Below, piece after piece: positions 23,647-43,450 of a DNA stretch of 64,000 nucleotides. How positions within the stretch are numbered: position 1 is the first letter of the stretch; every line of letters begins with the position of its first letter. The notes beneath the pieces are model-generated. The model was not told where the DNA came from. It ran no database searches and saw only the letters and a list, made by a program, of their open reading frames with translations. Origin of the DNA: Ianthella basta (Eukaryota; Porifera; Demospongiae; Verongiida; Ianthellidae). Location of the stretch: NCBI GenBank assembly GCA_964019415.1, contig OZ025890.1, positions 4,197,292 through 4,261,291 of the forward strand. The letters run 5' to 3'. The translations under genes were made by a program, and so were the position numbers.

Positions 23647-26600
23647 CAGGGGCGGCGGCAGAGGGGGGGCAGGGGGGGCTTGAGCCTCCCCACTTTTCAC
23701 AGTGGGGGGGCTGAGCCCCCCCTCTCTGAAGCTCAGCCCTCCATAAATTTTGCAGTGAGATTAACACTACTCAGTTAAATCAGTGGTTGAGGAGTAAATT
23801 CAGCAAATCATGAGAAAGTTTACCAGTTTTAAAGTACACTGACTGAAATCACTGGGTAGTACTTCCTACATCTGCCTCCGCCCTTTAAAACGCCATTTTG
23901 CCCGCCATTTTTGAACACATGGTGTTTGCAAATTGGCGAAACGACAAGCAACGTTGGTTACTATTTGGTCAAAAGACAACTCAGTGAAGAGAAGAAGACA
24001 GGATAGTGCCACTGTAGAGTGTGCAGGCATAGTTGAGGACGCTGCAGAAGATTTTCCAACTGAGGCAACTGAAGTGCAGGCAGAATGTGACCCTAGGGCA
24101 GAAGTCAGTTCAGGCACAGACAGTGGTGGTTCAGGTGATGATTTCAGTTGTGAGGAAGCAGATCTTGCAGATGAAGTAGAAATGATCGATGATACCCCTT
24201 ATGAAGAGGCTAGTCATGGTGAAAGCATTCCAGTCTGTTCACCTTCTGCCACAACAGAAGCCAAATCTGTTGCTCCTGTGTGTTCAGGACAATGTTGTAG
24301 TAATGAGGAGATTGCTTTTCAGCCTAAAGATAAACCCACACTGATGACACTGGCTGCTAAGAAAAGAAATTTTCAACCGCAGTGGTACAAACAGTATCCC
24401 TGGCTGAGTGTTTGTACAACCCAGAAAAAGGTGTTTTGCCTTTACTGCCGAAATGCTACAAAACACAAGCTGATTGCATTCAGCAAAACGGGTGACAAGG
24501 CTTTTACAGAATCGGGTTTCGGCAATTGGAAAAAGGCTCTTGAAAAGTTCAAAAGTCATGAAAACTCGGACTCTCACAGAGAGGCCAAATTGAAGTGGGT
24601 AGCTCGTGGTCACACAACAATTGCAGGGCATTTGAATGCACAGATGGACCAGCTTCAAAAGGAGCGGAGGGATGGTCTTTTGGCTCAGTTGGCAGGATTA
24701 CGATTCCTTACCCGCCAGGGCATTGCCATCCGAGGCCATACCGAATCCGAAGGAAACTTACAGCAGCGGCTGCTAATGCAGAGCAGTAGCAATGGAGTTG
24801 TAAAGAAGTGGCTTAAAGCGAACTGTTTCATGTCACATGATGCAGTTACAGAGCAGATCTGTATTCTAGGACAGACTTTGCTGCGCAAACTTCTAGTCCA
24901 AATGAAAGACGTAACTGGCCCGCATGGTATTCCATTATTGCTGATGAAGCCACTGATGTGGTCAACAGTGAGCAACTCAACCTGTCGATCCGTTGGGTGA
25001 ATGACAACTATGAAATTCAGGAAGATCCTGTGGGCTTGTATAGGGTGCCTGATACGAAGGCTGAAACCCTGTTTTCTGTGATCAAAGACATCCTGATCTG
25101 ATGCAGCCTCCCTTTAACATTATGTCGGGGTCAGGCATACGATGGAGCCGCAAACATGCAGGGAAAACAAACGGGAGTGGCAACGCGATTGAGTAATGAA
25201 TGTCCTGCCGCTGTGCCAGTGCACTGCTGTGCACATTCTTTGAATCTGTGCCTGCAAGATGTGGGTAGAAAGATTGCATGCCTAAGAGATGCCCTAGAAA
25301 CTGTCAGGGAAGTCAACAAGCTAATTTGTCTGTCCCCAAAGCGATTGACACTGTTTACATCAATGATGATGCAAACAAGTAGCTCAGAATCGGTTGTGAA
25401 ATTGAAGCCACTGTGCCCAATGAGGTGGACTGCTTGAACCGGTTCAATTGATGCCATACTCAAGGACTACAGCCTCTTGCTGAAAGCGTTAGAAGAAATT
25501 CATTTAACCACTCGTGATGAGTATGGATTGAACGCTGGTGGTCTCTTACGTGCCCTGGAGCAATTTAGTGCCTTGTTTGGTCTAAAACCTAGTCATCTGC
25601 TTTATAGCGCAGCTGAAATTGTGTCCTTAACACTGCAAAGAAAGGATATCACCATGCAAGATGCGCTAGATGCAGTTGAAACAGCTAAGGTGTACTACAA
25701 GAGACTGCGTTCAGATGAAGAATTTAATCGCTTCTATGATGGGACAGTTGCAATTGCCGAAAAGCACACAATTGGACAACCACAGCTACCTAGGTATAGG
25801 CGACAGCCAGTGCGGTTGGATAGTGGAAGTGCACAGCATGCCTACCCTACAGCAAAGGCTTACTATCGCCAGCTTTACTTTGAAGCATGTGATCTCCTAG
25901 CTGGTGCACTTGAAGAAAGATTTAGCAGCCAGCGAATTTCTTCTGTGCTGGCAATAGAAAGTACCCTGTTGAATGCTGCAAATGGCAAAAGCTTTGAAAG
26001 CAATGTCGAACAGTTGGCAGAATCGTGCTTCAATGATGACATTAACCTGTCAGACCTGGGCAGGCACTTGCCAATTTTGCAGGATGTCATCAAGAAGGGT
26101 GCTCCTATGGTGAAGAAGGTTACGTCAGTGCATACCATCTGTGAGGCCATGAACACCTGCAGTGTTTTCAAGGACATGTTGCCCACTGTACACCAACTGC
26201 TAAGACTGTACCTAACAGTCCCCCTTACATCTGCTACATCAGAAAGAACCTTCTCTGCCCTCAGACGCGTCTTAACATATGTGCGAGCTACAATGACAGA
26301 ACAGAGACTAAACAATTGCATGCTACTCCATGTTCACAAGGATTTAACAGATTCGCTTGACATGGTTGCCGTTGCTAAGGAGTTTGTAGCTAGGTTTGAC
26401 CGCAAGAAGAAACTATTAATAGAGTTTTGCAACATTGTACTGTGCATGTGAATACTTTAATGCTTTTACAAATTTTGACATTCACTGCTTTTTGTATTAG
26501 TATTATTATTGGACTTTGAATGTCAGTGACTACATAATATGTATGCATGATAATTACGTAGGATGTGCTCTTGGGCTAAGTTAACAAGAAATAATTATAG

Positions 26601-26701
26601 ACTGAAGGGTTTGCGAGCGCAGCAAGCAAAAAAATTGCAGAGTATATGTATCTTCCAAGATAGAGCCCCCCCCCACTTTTTAGGAGCTGCCGCCGCCCCT
26701 G
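23647..26701 (+). mobile_element. hAT-superfamily DNA transposon, decayed, with 5-bp target duplication
   Basis: The ends are CAGGGGCGGCGGCAG and its inverted copy (CTGCCGCCGCCCCTG), typical of hAT. The exact flanking repeat is only 5 bp, TAAGT (23642-23646 and 26702-26706). The element is 3055 bp and holds one transposase gene. Short G/C runs lie inside both ends. Confidence 0.9.
23933..26451 (+). pseudogene. hAT transposase (zinc finger TTF/ZMYM-like, DUF4371-like), broken
   Basis: The first open part (23933-25000) begins MAKRQATLVTIW, has an acidic linker, then a TTF-type zinc finger (YPWLSV, VFCLYCRNA, GFGNWKKALEKFKSHE, SDSHREA). The core continues in another frame from about 24930 (IADEATDVVNSEQLNLSIRW, first acidic residue) and QAYDGAANMQGKQTGVATRL (second). 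The last part (25477-26451) ends with the hAT dimerisation region, LTSATSERTFSALRRVLTYV, with the third acidic residue in SERTFS. One frameshift (near 24930) and stops near 25100 and 25438 inactivate it. A single decayed copy, with no sign of host use. Confidence 0.85.
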
Positions 26702-26706
26702 TAAGT

Positions 26707-27584
26707 GTTTTATGAGCAAAATGTATCCAAATTCACAGCTCAAAGGAGGCATTGAGAGCGGGTTGAGAGTAAGAAAATCAGCTGCAATTAAGTGATCGAA
26801 GCATGAGCCTGTGACCTATGTTCTACCAAGCAGTTTAGCCACAGAACAATTGATCCGGTCTGGCAATGGCCATTCACCACCCTCACTCACTATACTAGAT
26901 GCAAATAGTCTGCAACGCTGTGACCACTTGAGCTTGCACAGCATTGCAGCCCACCCACAGCCAATACATGTGGAGAAGGTATGCAAATGGTTGGTGCTCA
27001 GATTAACAGCTCAGTGAATGGCTGTAGAGCCCAGATTCAACCCTCGGGGTTGTTTCTTCCTTTCACCACATCCTAATGGGCTGGTGTATGCTAACCAGCC
27101 TATAATAGTAGTAGGGTCCAGGGCCACCTTTTGGGGGTGAAAGGGGAAGTGATCACTGCTTGCCACTCAATAGGGGTTTACCTGCATGTAGTACACTAAT
27201 GTAATGTAGCAGACTGGTTGGTTGGTGTATGCAATTCAGTGATTATGCAATTTAATTACACAGAAGACTGGTTCTCAACTAGCTGACATTAGTAGCTTCA
27301 ACTGTAGCTCCTCCATATCTACTTACTACTACTTCTGTGAAGCAGAAGCAGCTAATACTCCTACCCATAACTACAATACCACAAGGAGAGCCCAGCAACA
27401 GCCATCTGTGCATGGGTCCTCCATCCCAATTTGTTATGATGTTGGGAGGGAGGTAATCATTGCATGCATGGTTGCATCTAGCATAGCAGGTTGGCACACA
27501 TTCAGCAGTCAACCATTTCTTGTAGGCATTCGCATTCGCAATACTGTGCATGCAGAGTATGCAGTGTATGTGCAACATACATAC
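26707..27584. other. spacer after the hAT element; possible last exon of the minus-strand gene
   Basis: No firm gene. An open minus-strand stretch 27543-27279 follows an acceptor-like TGCACAG in the phase needed by the gene upstream, and could be its last exon, but it resembles nothing I know. Confidence 0.3.
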
Positions 27585-28724
27585 CTTGGCTGAAAAGCCA
27601 CTGCACAAACAGGACAGCTTGAAACTCTACTCTTCTCCACTTCCTGTCTATGACGGAAGCTGGCCTTCTCCTTCTGACTTTTAAAAGGTACTAGTGCACC
27701 CTGTCCACTGCTGCCACCTCTAGTGTCATCATGCACCTGCACTCTGGAGTCAGACTGTTTACTCGACATAGAACTAGATCGTCGTTTTCTGCTGGAAAGT
27801 GGCTGCATCTTGCTATCTTGTTTGAGCATTGTGGTCATACCATGGTCATGTGATGGAGATAGGGTGGAAGAGTCCTCAAATTGGGCCATGTCTACATCTG
27901 CAAAGAGCTTGTCAAAGTCATCATCATCATTCTCAATGTTGTCATTGTCGATGGCAGTCAAATCAATGACTGGTGAGGAAGGTGGGCTTTCAGAAGAGTT
28001 GCGGGCACTGTTCTGGGGGTGACCACTTCTTGCTGGCGCAATACCAGTGCTGAGAGTCGCGGGAGGTGGCCTGGACAATGCACGTGTGCTAGGTACTAAC
28101 AGAGGAGGGCTTTGAGAAGGGGAATCAGTCACAGAATTCTTAGCTCTGAAAACAGTTCTTGTATCATGAAGTTCTGAGCTATTGCTGGTGGTGGTGGTGC
28201 TATGCTGACCAATTACCATAGCACTACCACTTGCAGATGCCCTAGTCTGTAGGAGGTGCTCAGAGCTCTGTTTTGCTGATGATGTTGCACTCATGCTCAT
28301 CCTTGCACTGCGTGCCTCAAGACCTTCTCCAGAGTAGTCACAAGGCTGAGGGTCTTCAGTCAATAGCCTCCACACATAGTCCTCACTCCAGACACTTATT
28401 GGCTTCTTGCATAGAGGGAAGGAAGGACTGGGAAGGGGGGGAATCTGTCCTTTGGGATGAGTACCTTCTAGGCAGGCAGACTCCTGCCGGTGGTCCTCAG
28501 CGCCTTTCACACTGGAGGTCCCTGCTGCCATGCCAACAGTAGTGTCCCCCGTTGACTGCCGACAAAGGAGGTACTAAAGTTAAGGGAAAAGTGGCACAAT
28601 TATGACTTTTACTAATATTTTTATCCAGTTAGTCAATAATCAAATGCAAACAAATTCATAATTTCTCACATTCTTGCACATCCACACACTGTCACACACA
28701 CACATTCATGAATGCACACACGCA

Positions 28725-28818
<94 letters not shown>

Positions 28819-29492
28819 TGCACACACATACTAACATCCACGGTGACACCCAAGCTATGCACACCCACCCACCTCGCTACAGGGCAGTGGATCCAGTGGG
28901 AGCGCCAAGTGAAGCATACACGAAGGAGGTTGATAAGGAGTACTAGGTGCACTGTATGGAAAGGATGTGTCCTTGGCTTACAACTGGTACACATAACCTA
29001 GTAATACACAGAACATGCACACTGTTGATGAAAGCACTTCTGCATAATTTGTGTCATCCATAATAGCTAGCTATAGCCATGGTATAAAACATGCCACATT
29101 ATCAACTGGGTGGGGGGCATCATTATTCCAACAGGTGGGTAGCTTCATGATCACCCCAGGTACTCTAGTTAGATCCAAACTACATCCAAACCTTTCACAG
29201 GTAGGCGTAACCGTACCCTCACTGTAGCCCTGGATGCATCGTATGGTCACTAAACTCTCAGTTTGCTTACTTACTCTTCCACTAGGCTGTTGGTTAATTG
29301 CACAAGCGGCCTCGAGGAAAGTCGCTGATCCCCTGCGTCCTTCAAAGTTGCAGGCTTCCTAAAACCTCTCACATCGCACTGTATATTTTGAATTGACTTG
29401 TTGTTATACTGTGTGGGATGTAAGGATAAACTGGAGTTGAGCCTGACTGCACTCTTTCGTAAAGCCAATTTACTCCCAGGATTGCCAGCCAT
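27585..29492 (-). CDS. unrecognised nuclear-type protein with SUMO-interaction-like motif and CxxC, 3' end unresolved
   Basis: The main exon (28555-27585) is well supported: acceptor GTCGGCAG, donor AAG|GTATGT, 323 open codons. It is rich in Ser/Pro and acidic residues. It contains PVIDLTAIDNDN followed by an acidic run, the form of a SUMO-interaction motif, a basic KRRSSS patch, and ends in SCPVCAVAF, the first half of a zinc finger. Two upstream exons fit by phase: 29492-29275 (starts MAGNPGSKLALRK, donor GAAGA|GTAAGT) and 28942-28873 (24 residues, less sure). The protein probably continues downstream of 27585. Motifs suggest a SUMO- or ubiquitin-linked chromatin or repair factor; that is inference only. 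Its start codon is 34 bp from that of the divergent Rieske gene. Confidence 0.5.
28728..28816. repeat. (CA)n microsatellite
   Basis: About 44 CA units in an intron of the minus-strand gene. Confidence 0.95.
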
Positions 29493-29526
29493 ATTATGAC
29501 TTGCGCAATAGCCTACAACGACAAAG

Positions 29527-30864
29527 ATGGCGGCGTCTACTAAAGTCATTTCATTGGAAGAGTTAGTGAAGAAGCAAAAGACGATTGTGACAGTAGGAGA
29601 GAGAATAATAGCACTATTTTATGTCAAGGGAAGTGTATTCGCTCTAGATCACTTCTGCTACCGTGAGTACCACAAGGAATGGGAATTTTGAAAAATATGT
29701 AGAACAAGTAGGTAACCTTCCAGTTTGGGATGGAGTAACTGAAGTTCTGAAAAGAAGCTGTTCGGCCTCACATTTTCTATGCTCTTTCCATAATGTTGTT
29801 GGCGTCCATATCTTGGCTTTCTGAGTGAGAACTGTGGAACAGGCAGTCTGGCTAGTATACCAAAGTCAGTAGAGCCGATTCCCAAGTTACCTCCTCACCA
29901 CATCTCTAGTAGCTACGCATTACATGTGTGTTTCCTTGTATGACCACAAACAGCATTGATTGTACTGTGAGGGAGCCTAGGCCTTGTGATCCAACAGTGC
30001 TATATAGTAGCAACAACGAATAGTCACAGTGAATGTTCAAACCTGTTGCATGGTGTGTTGTGGTTGGCTCCACCTAGACGTGGCTTGGGATGTTGTAGAC
30101 TCAAGAGTATGCTTGTGTGCACCTCTCTCCTTTTATACTTCCAAGATGTGCATGCACCCCCTCCTCCCCTCCTCCAATGCACACACACACACTCACTATC
30201 CCAACTAATACTCTGTAAAATGTTTGTGCACAAACTCCCTACCCTGGTATTTTTACGTGCTCCACACCAGATGAAGACACTCTGAGTCTCTCCTGCACAC
30301 TTTCCTCATCTTGACAACACTTGCACTGCCTAAGACTTCACATGTAATCTGATCTGAAACTGTGCCTGACAACTGCATTCCCTGTTCTGCAGATGCTGGA
30401 GGGCCTTTAGCAGCCGGGGATATTGAGGTGAGGGCTTTCTGTGCACAAGGCTAGCACACCTATTGAACTCCTATTGTGCTTGCATGCTTTGAGTTTCACC
30501 TTATCTTTCAAATAAGGATGTGGTCGGTAGGACCTGTGTCACTTGCCCTTGGCACCGGCACCACATAACTCTGGACACTGGTGAGAGCTTGTACACTGCC
30601 ATTGATCCTTCCAACCCCAAACGGAAAAAGCCTGGATGCTCAAAAGGAGTGAAACAGAGAACACACATTGTGAAGGTGGAGGATGGTGATGTGTATGTGC
30701 AGCTATCAGATCTGACTCATGAGGTGGATTCGGATCAGTATTTCCGTGACATCTTCAAGGAAATGAGAGAAGCAACTTTAAAGGAACCCATTCTGCAGAT
30801 TAGACCACCAAGAATGAGTGTCCCGATTCATTCACACAGGCCTCCCCCTCCCTCCTCCAAATGA
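29527..30864 (+). CDS. Rieske [2Fe-2S] domain protein, RFESD-like, 3 exons
   Basis: Exons 29527-29662, 30393-30427 and 30517-30864 join in frame to 172 residues. The Rieske cluster ligands are all present: C44 and H46 in CYHAGGPL (the His codon is made by the first splice) and C67 and H70 in CVTCPWH. Flanking family features are VFALDHFCYH, DIEDVVGRTC and ITLDTGESLY. The protein is small, with no membrane anchor or catalytic domain, like vertebrate RFESD. Such soluble Rieske proteins are thought to carry electrons, but their partners are unclear. The C-terminal 30 residues are basic and Pro-rich and look poorly conserved. The start is set by the first ATG, 34 bp from the divergent gene's ATG, so both share one promoter. 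Confidence 0.85.
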
Positions 30865-31116
30865 ATGGTGTACATATATAGCAAGTTGATGAATTCTGAT
30901 ACATGAATTTATTTATACTGAGCTGCTTGCATCCAGTGTAAATACCTCACTGTGTGACCAAGTGTGTGTACATGCCATATTAGGGAATGATTCTGATACT
31001 AAAAATAGCTTATTGATGCATCGCTGACACATATCCGGAAATTCCCTTCACGGAAGCTAATTTGCGTCCGATGTGGCTGCATAGATTGAAGGAGAAAGCC
31101 TGAACGTTGGAGCAAG
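30865..31116. other. spacer and 5' leader of syntaxin B
   Basis: Holds the Rieske 3' end and the syntaxin B promoter. The tandem duplication begins at about 31059, inside the leader. Confidence 0.5.
31071..31103 (+). promoter_or_regulatory. short upstream ORF in the syntaxin B leader
   Basis: A 10-codon ORF (MWLHRLKEKA) ends 13 bp before the syntaxin ATG. The same ORF is kept in unit 2 at 43391-43423 with one silent change. Confidence 0.35.
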
Positions 31117-40767
<9,651 letters not shown>

Positions 40768-42167
40768 ACGAACAAACACATATTGTGCATGTCAGTTTTA
40801 CACAAATGTTGTAGGAATCATGCAATTAGTGATTAGTAAGTTAGATAACTGTTTGGACCGTAGGAGTTTGTTCATTTGTAGCTGTATGCATTAACCTGTA
40901 CATACCTCCATACACTCCTGAGTTAGCGCTACATGCATCAGTAGGTGTCACTGCACCACTGTGTGCTGACATTGATTGATCTGCTGTAACTTGTGGCTAC
41001 CATTGCAAGTAGTATAGTCAACAAGAATACACATTTATATGACGTTCACTGAGTAGCTTTGTGCTACGTACATGGTGGAAATGTATGTATGACATTGTGT
41101 ATATATGTAGGGGAGAAGATTTAGATTGATTAATAGCTGAAATCCATCTGAAATTTTCAGCACGTTTCACTAATGTCGCATGTACCTACAACCGTCTCAG
41201 AGAGCATCCCCTAAATTGGTGTGTGGCTCACTATGCTTCTGAAAAATGAGTGAATCAAACCTTCAAAAGATTGCTAAAGGACGTACTGCAATTATGTAAA
41301 CGGAGACTGGATCAGCTCACAGTTCTTCGTACAAAAATGTTTGGACTTTGTGGTAAATAGGGAACAGTTTGCAACTGCTTCTAGATTGAAACGACTTGGC
41401 TTGAATGTTGGCAACAGTCATTTAGTGCGACAAATGCTCAATGCATATGGGTGTGCAATGCTATTGGCAACTACATGAAGGACTTGTGAAAAGGCAGACC
41501 CAGCTGGTGATGGAAGTGAGCAGACATGATTCTAATTTGGATATACTGAGTACCGATTGTGGGACAGACTGTCGTACTGTGTGCTATATAACAATTCGTA
41601 TTTGCGTCATCAATTACTTAACACTTCAAACGACATCTTTGGTCTACTTTCACCTTCCATATATAACTCATGCAAGGAAGGAGTGACTGGCACCAAATTT
41701 GAGATGTCTGTACAGACCGCTATATATACCAACAAATTATAATTTTGAAGCAATATTGCCTGTGGCGTAATCATATGTATTCCTCCGGCCGCCATTTTGT
41801 AGGGCAGAGGAATGGTATTATGGTCACTATATACAGTCCACTTGTAAGGCACACTTTGCAAATTAAAAGCACATGCAGAGACATGTACTAGTTGCGCGAG
41901 TGAAACACCCTGTCCATCGTACAACCTGTGATGAGTATGAACATGACAAAGGCAATTGAAGAAAGATGGAATTAGCACACAGGTCATTGAGTAGCCATGA
42001 AAAGAAGCCATATAAATGGCCATTAGGTAGTGTAATTGTGTGCATGGATCTGATATGTCTCCTTGCTAGCTGCATTGTAGGGTGGCCAGGGATCCACCTA
42101 GGACTCACACAAGAAGCAGGACTTAGTGTACCATAATGCATAAATGGAGGGAGGAAGGGAGGGAGAG
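40768..42167. other. 3' flank of syntaxin B within the duplication
   Basis: No gene recognised; 1.4 kb of single-copy sequence also present after syntaxin C (54094-55529). Confidence 0.5.
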
Positions 42168-42181
42168 GGAGACAAGTATTT

Positions 42182-42216
42182 CGAGTTAAAAAACTCGTGG
42201 GGCGCCAGGGCGCCCC
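42182..42216. other. two adjacent perfect hairpins at the duplication boundary
   Basis: CGAGTT-AAAA-AACTCG (42182-42197) is followed at once by GGGGCGCC-AG-GGCGCCCC (42199-42216). They lie just past the right edge of duplication unit 1. Confidence 0.6.
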
Positions 42217-42538
42217 TGAATCTCGAACTACTTGCTAGCAATTTTCCCATGTACGTTCAGTAAATCAGATAGTTGGGGGTACAGTATTGTTGTTGGCCTG
42301 AAAGATACATCAAGACACACTAGACCGTTGGGTTTGCAAGAGTTTCAAGTCTCCAGAGCAGCCAGTCATATCCAGTGAAAGCATCCCTACCAAACTGTCA
42401 AATGTTTGCCTACTGCTTTTTTTTTAATCTATATGACATTCTGAATGAGCAATTGTTACTTTGTGCCTGGAGGAGGAGTGTGCTGGCTAAAAGGCTACCC
42501 TATGATGACTATATGAGCGAATCATGGCTATAATTATG

Positions 42539-42656
42539 TAGTCTCGCGTAGCCAGACCGCCATCTTTGCTCAGACCCCGCCTTCGCAAAAGACTTTCAAA
42601 AGACTTTTGCGAAGGCGGGGTCTGAGCAAAGATGGCGGTCTGGCTACGCGAGACTA
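42539..42656. mobile_element. foldback MITE, TAGTCT family, perfect 53-bp arms, 9-bp target duplication
   Basis: The arms 42539-42591 and 42604-42656 are perfect inverted copies beginning TAGTCTCGCGTAGCCAGACC, around a 12-bp centre. ATAATTATG flanks both sides (42530-42538 and 42657-42665). Long arms with a 9-bp duplication point to a Mutator-like (MULE) family. The perfect arms suggest a recent insertion. Confidence 0.85.
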
Positions 42657-42726
42657 ATAATTATGTGTCATGACTCGCTGGTCCTCCATTATTGGCCTAC
42701 GGGTCACTAGACTTCTGTTGTATTTA

Positions 42727-43078
42727 GGGCTGTACCTCGCAGAAAAACAGTTAAGTAAGCTTCCTACCACAATAATATTACTTAAACATGTTCTAGAAAC
42801 ACTTTGCGTTCTTTGGATACACGGCGAAATCTAAAGAAAGATGGTTTTGAGCCTAGCAAACAGAACGCGTCGAGCGTGCGGCCATTTTACAATGTCCGTC
42901 AGTGATAATTGGAGCTGTATCTCGCAGAAGAGACGTTCCTTAGGCTTTTTATTAGTATCACTCTATTAACACATGTTTATTACCACATTTCGTTCTATTC
43001 AAACACGGCGAAACGTCATTAGAGAGGATTTAAAGCTTTGTAAAGAACGACGTGAGCGCCGCCATTTGCAAAATGACA
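42727..43078. repeat. diverged tandem pair in the spacer before syntaxin C
   Basis: Two segments of about 170 bp share the order GCTGTA(C/T)CTCGCAGAA, AAACATG/ACACATGTT, ACACGGCGAAA and CGGCCATTT/CGCCATTTGC. They are related but old. The region lies where syntaxin C would have to find a promoter. Confidence 0.5.
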
Positions 43079-43450
43079 GAAATATATAATATAACATATA
43101 TACGAACATGAAGCCATACGAAGACCTAAATCTGAAAACAATATAGCGTAAAAATCGTACGGTAACAATATTCAGAAGCTTGTAATTCAGCTTCTACCAA
43201 ACGGAATTGGATGAAAAAAGTCTCATACAGATCGCAAAAGGTAGGTGAATCCGAAAATGCTACCAACATATTGTCAAAACTGAAAGCACATTTGAGCCTG
43301 CAGTCTCTACTACTATTTAAGCATTTCCTGGGAAATTCCGTAATACGCTATATGTATTCCTTTTTGACCGGAGGTCCTCAATTTGCATCCGATGTGGCTG
43401 CATAGATTGAAGGAGAAGGCCTGAGCGTTGGAGCAAGATGAAGGACAGAT

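Noticed and set aside
41610-42023. 137-codon minus-strand open frame after syntaxin B, also present after syntaxin C
   Set aside because: Its copy in unit 2 has a shifted C-terminal end and it resembles no protein; the likeness only reflects the duplication.
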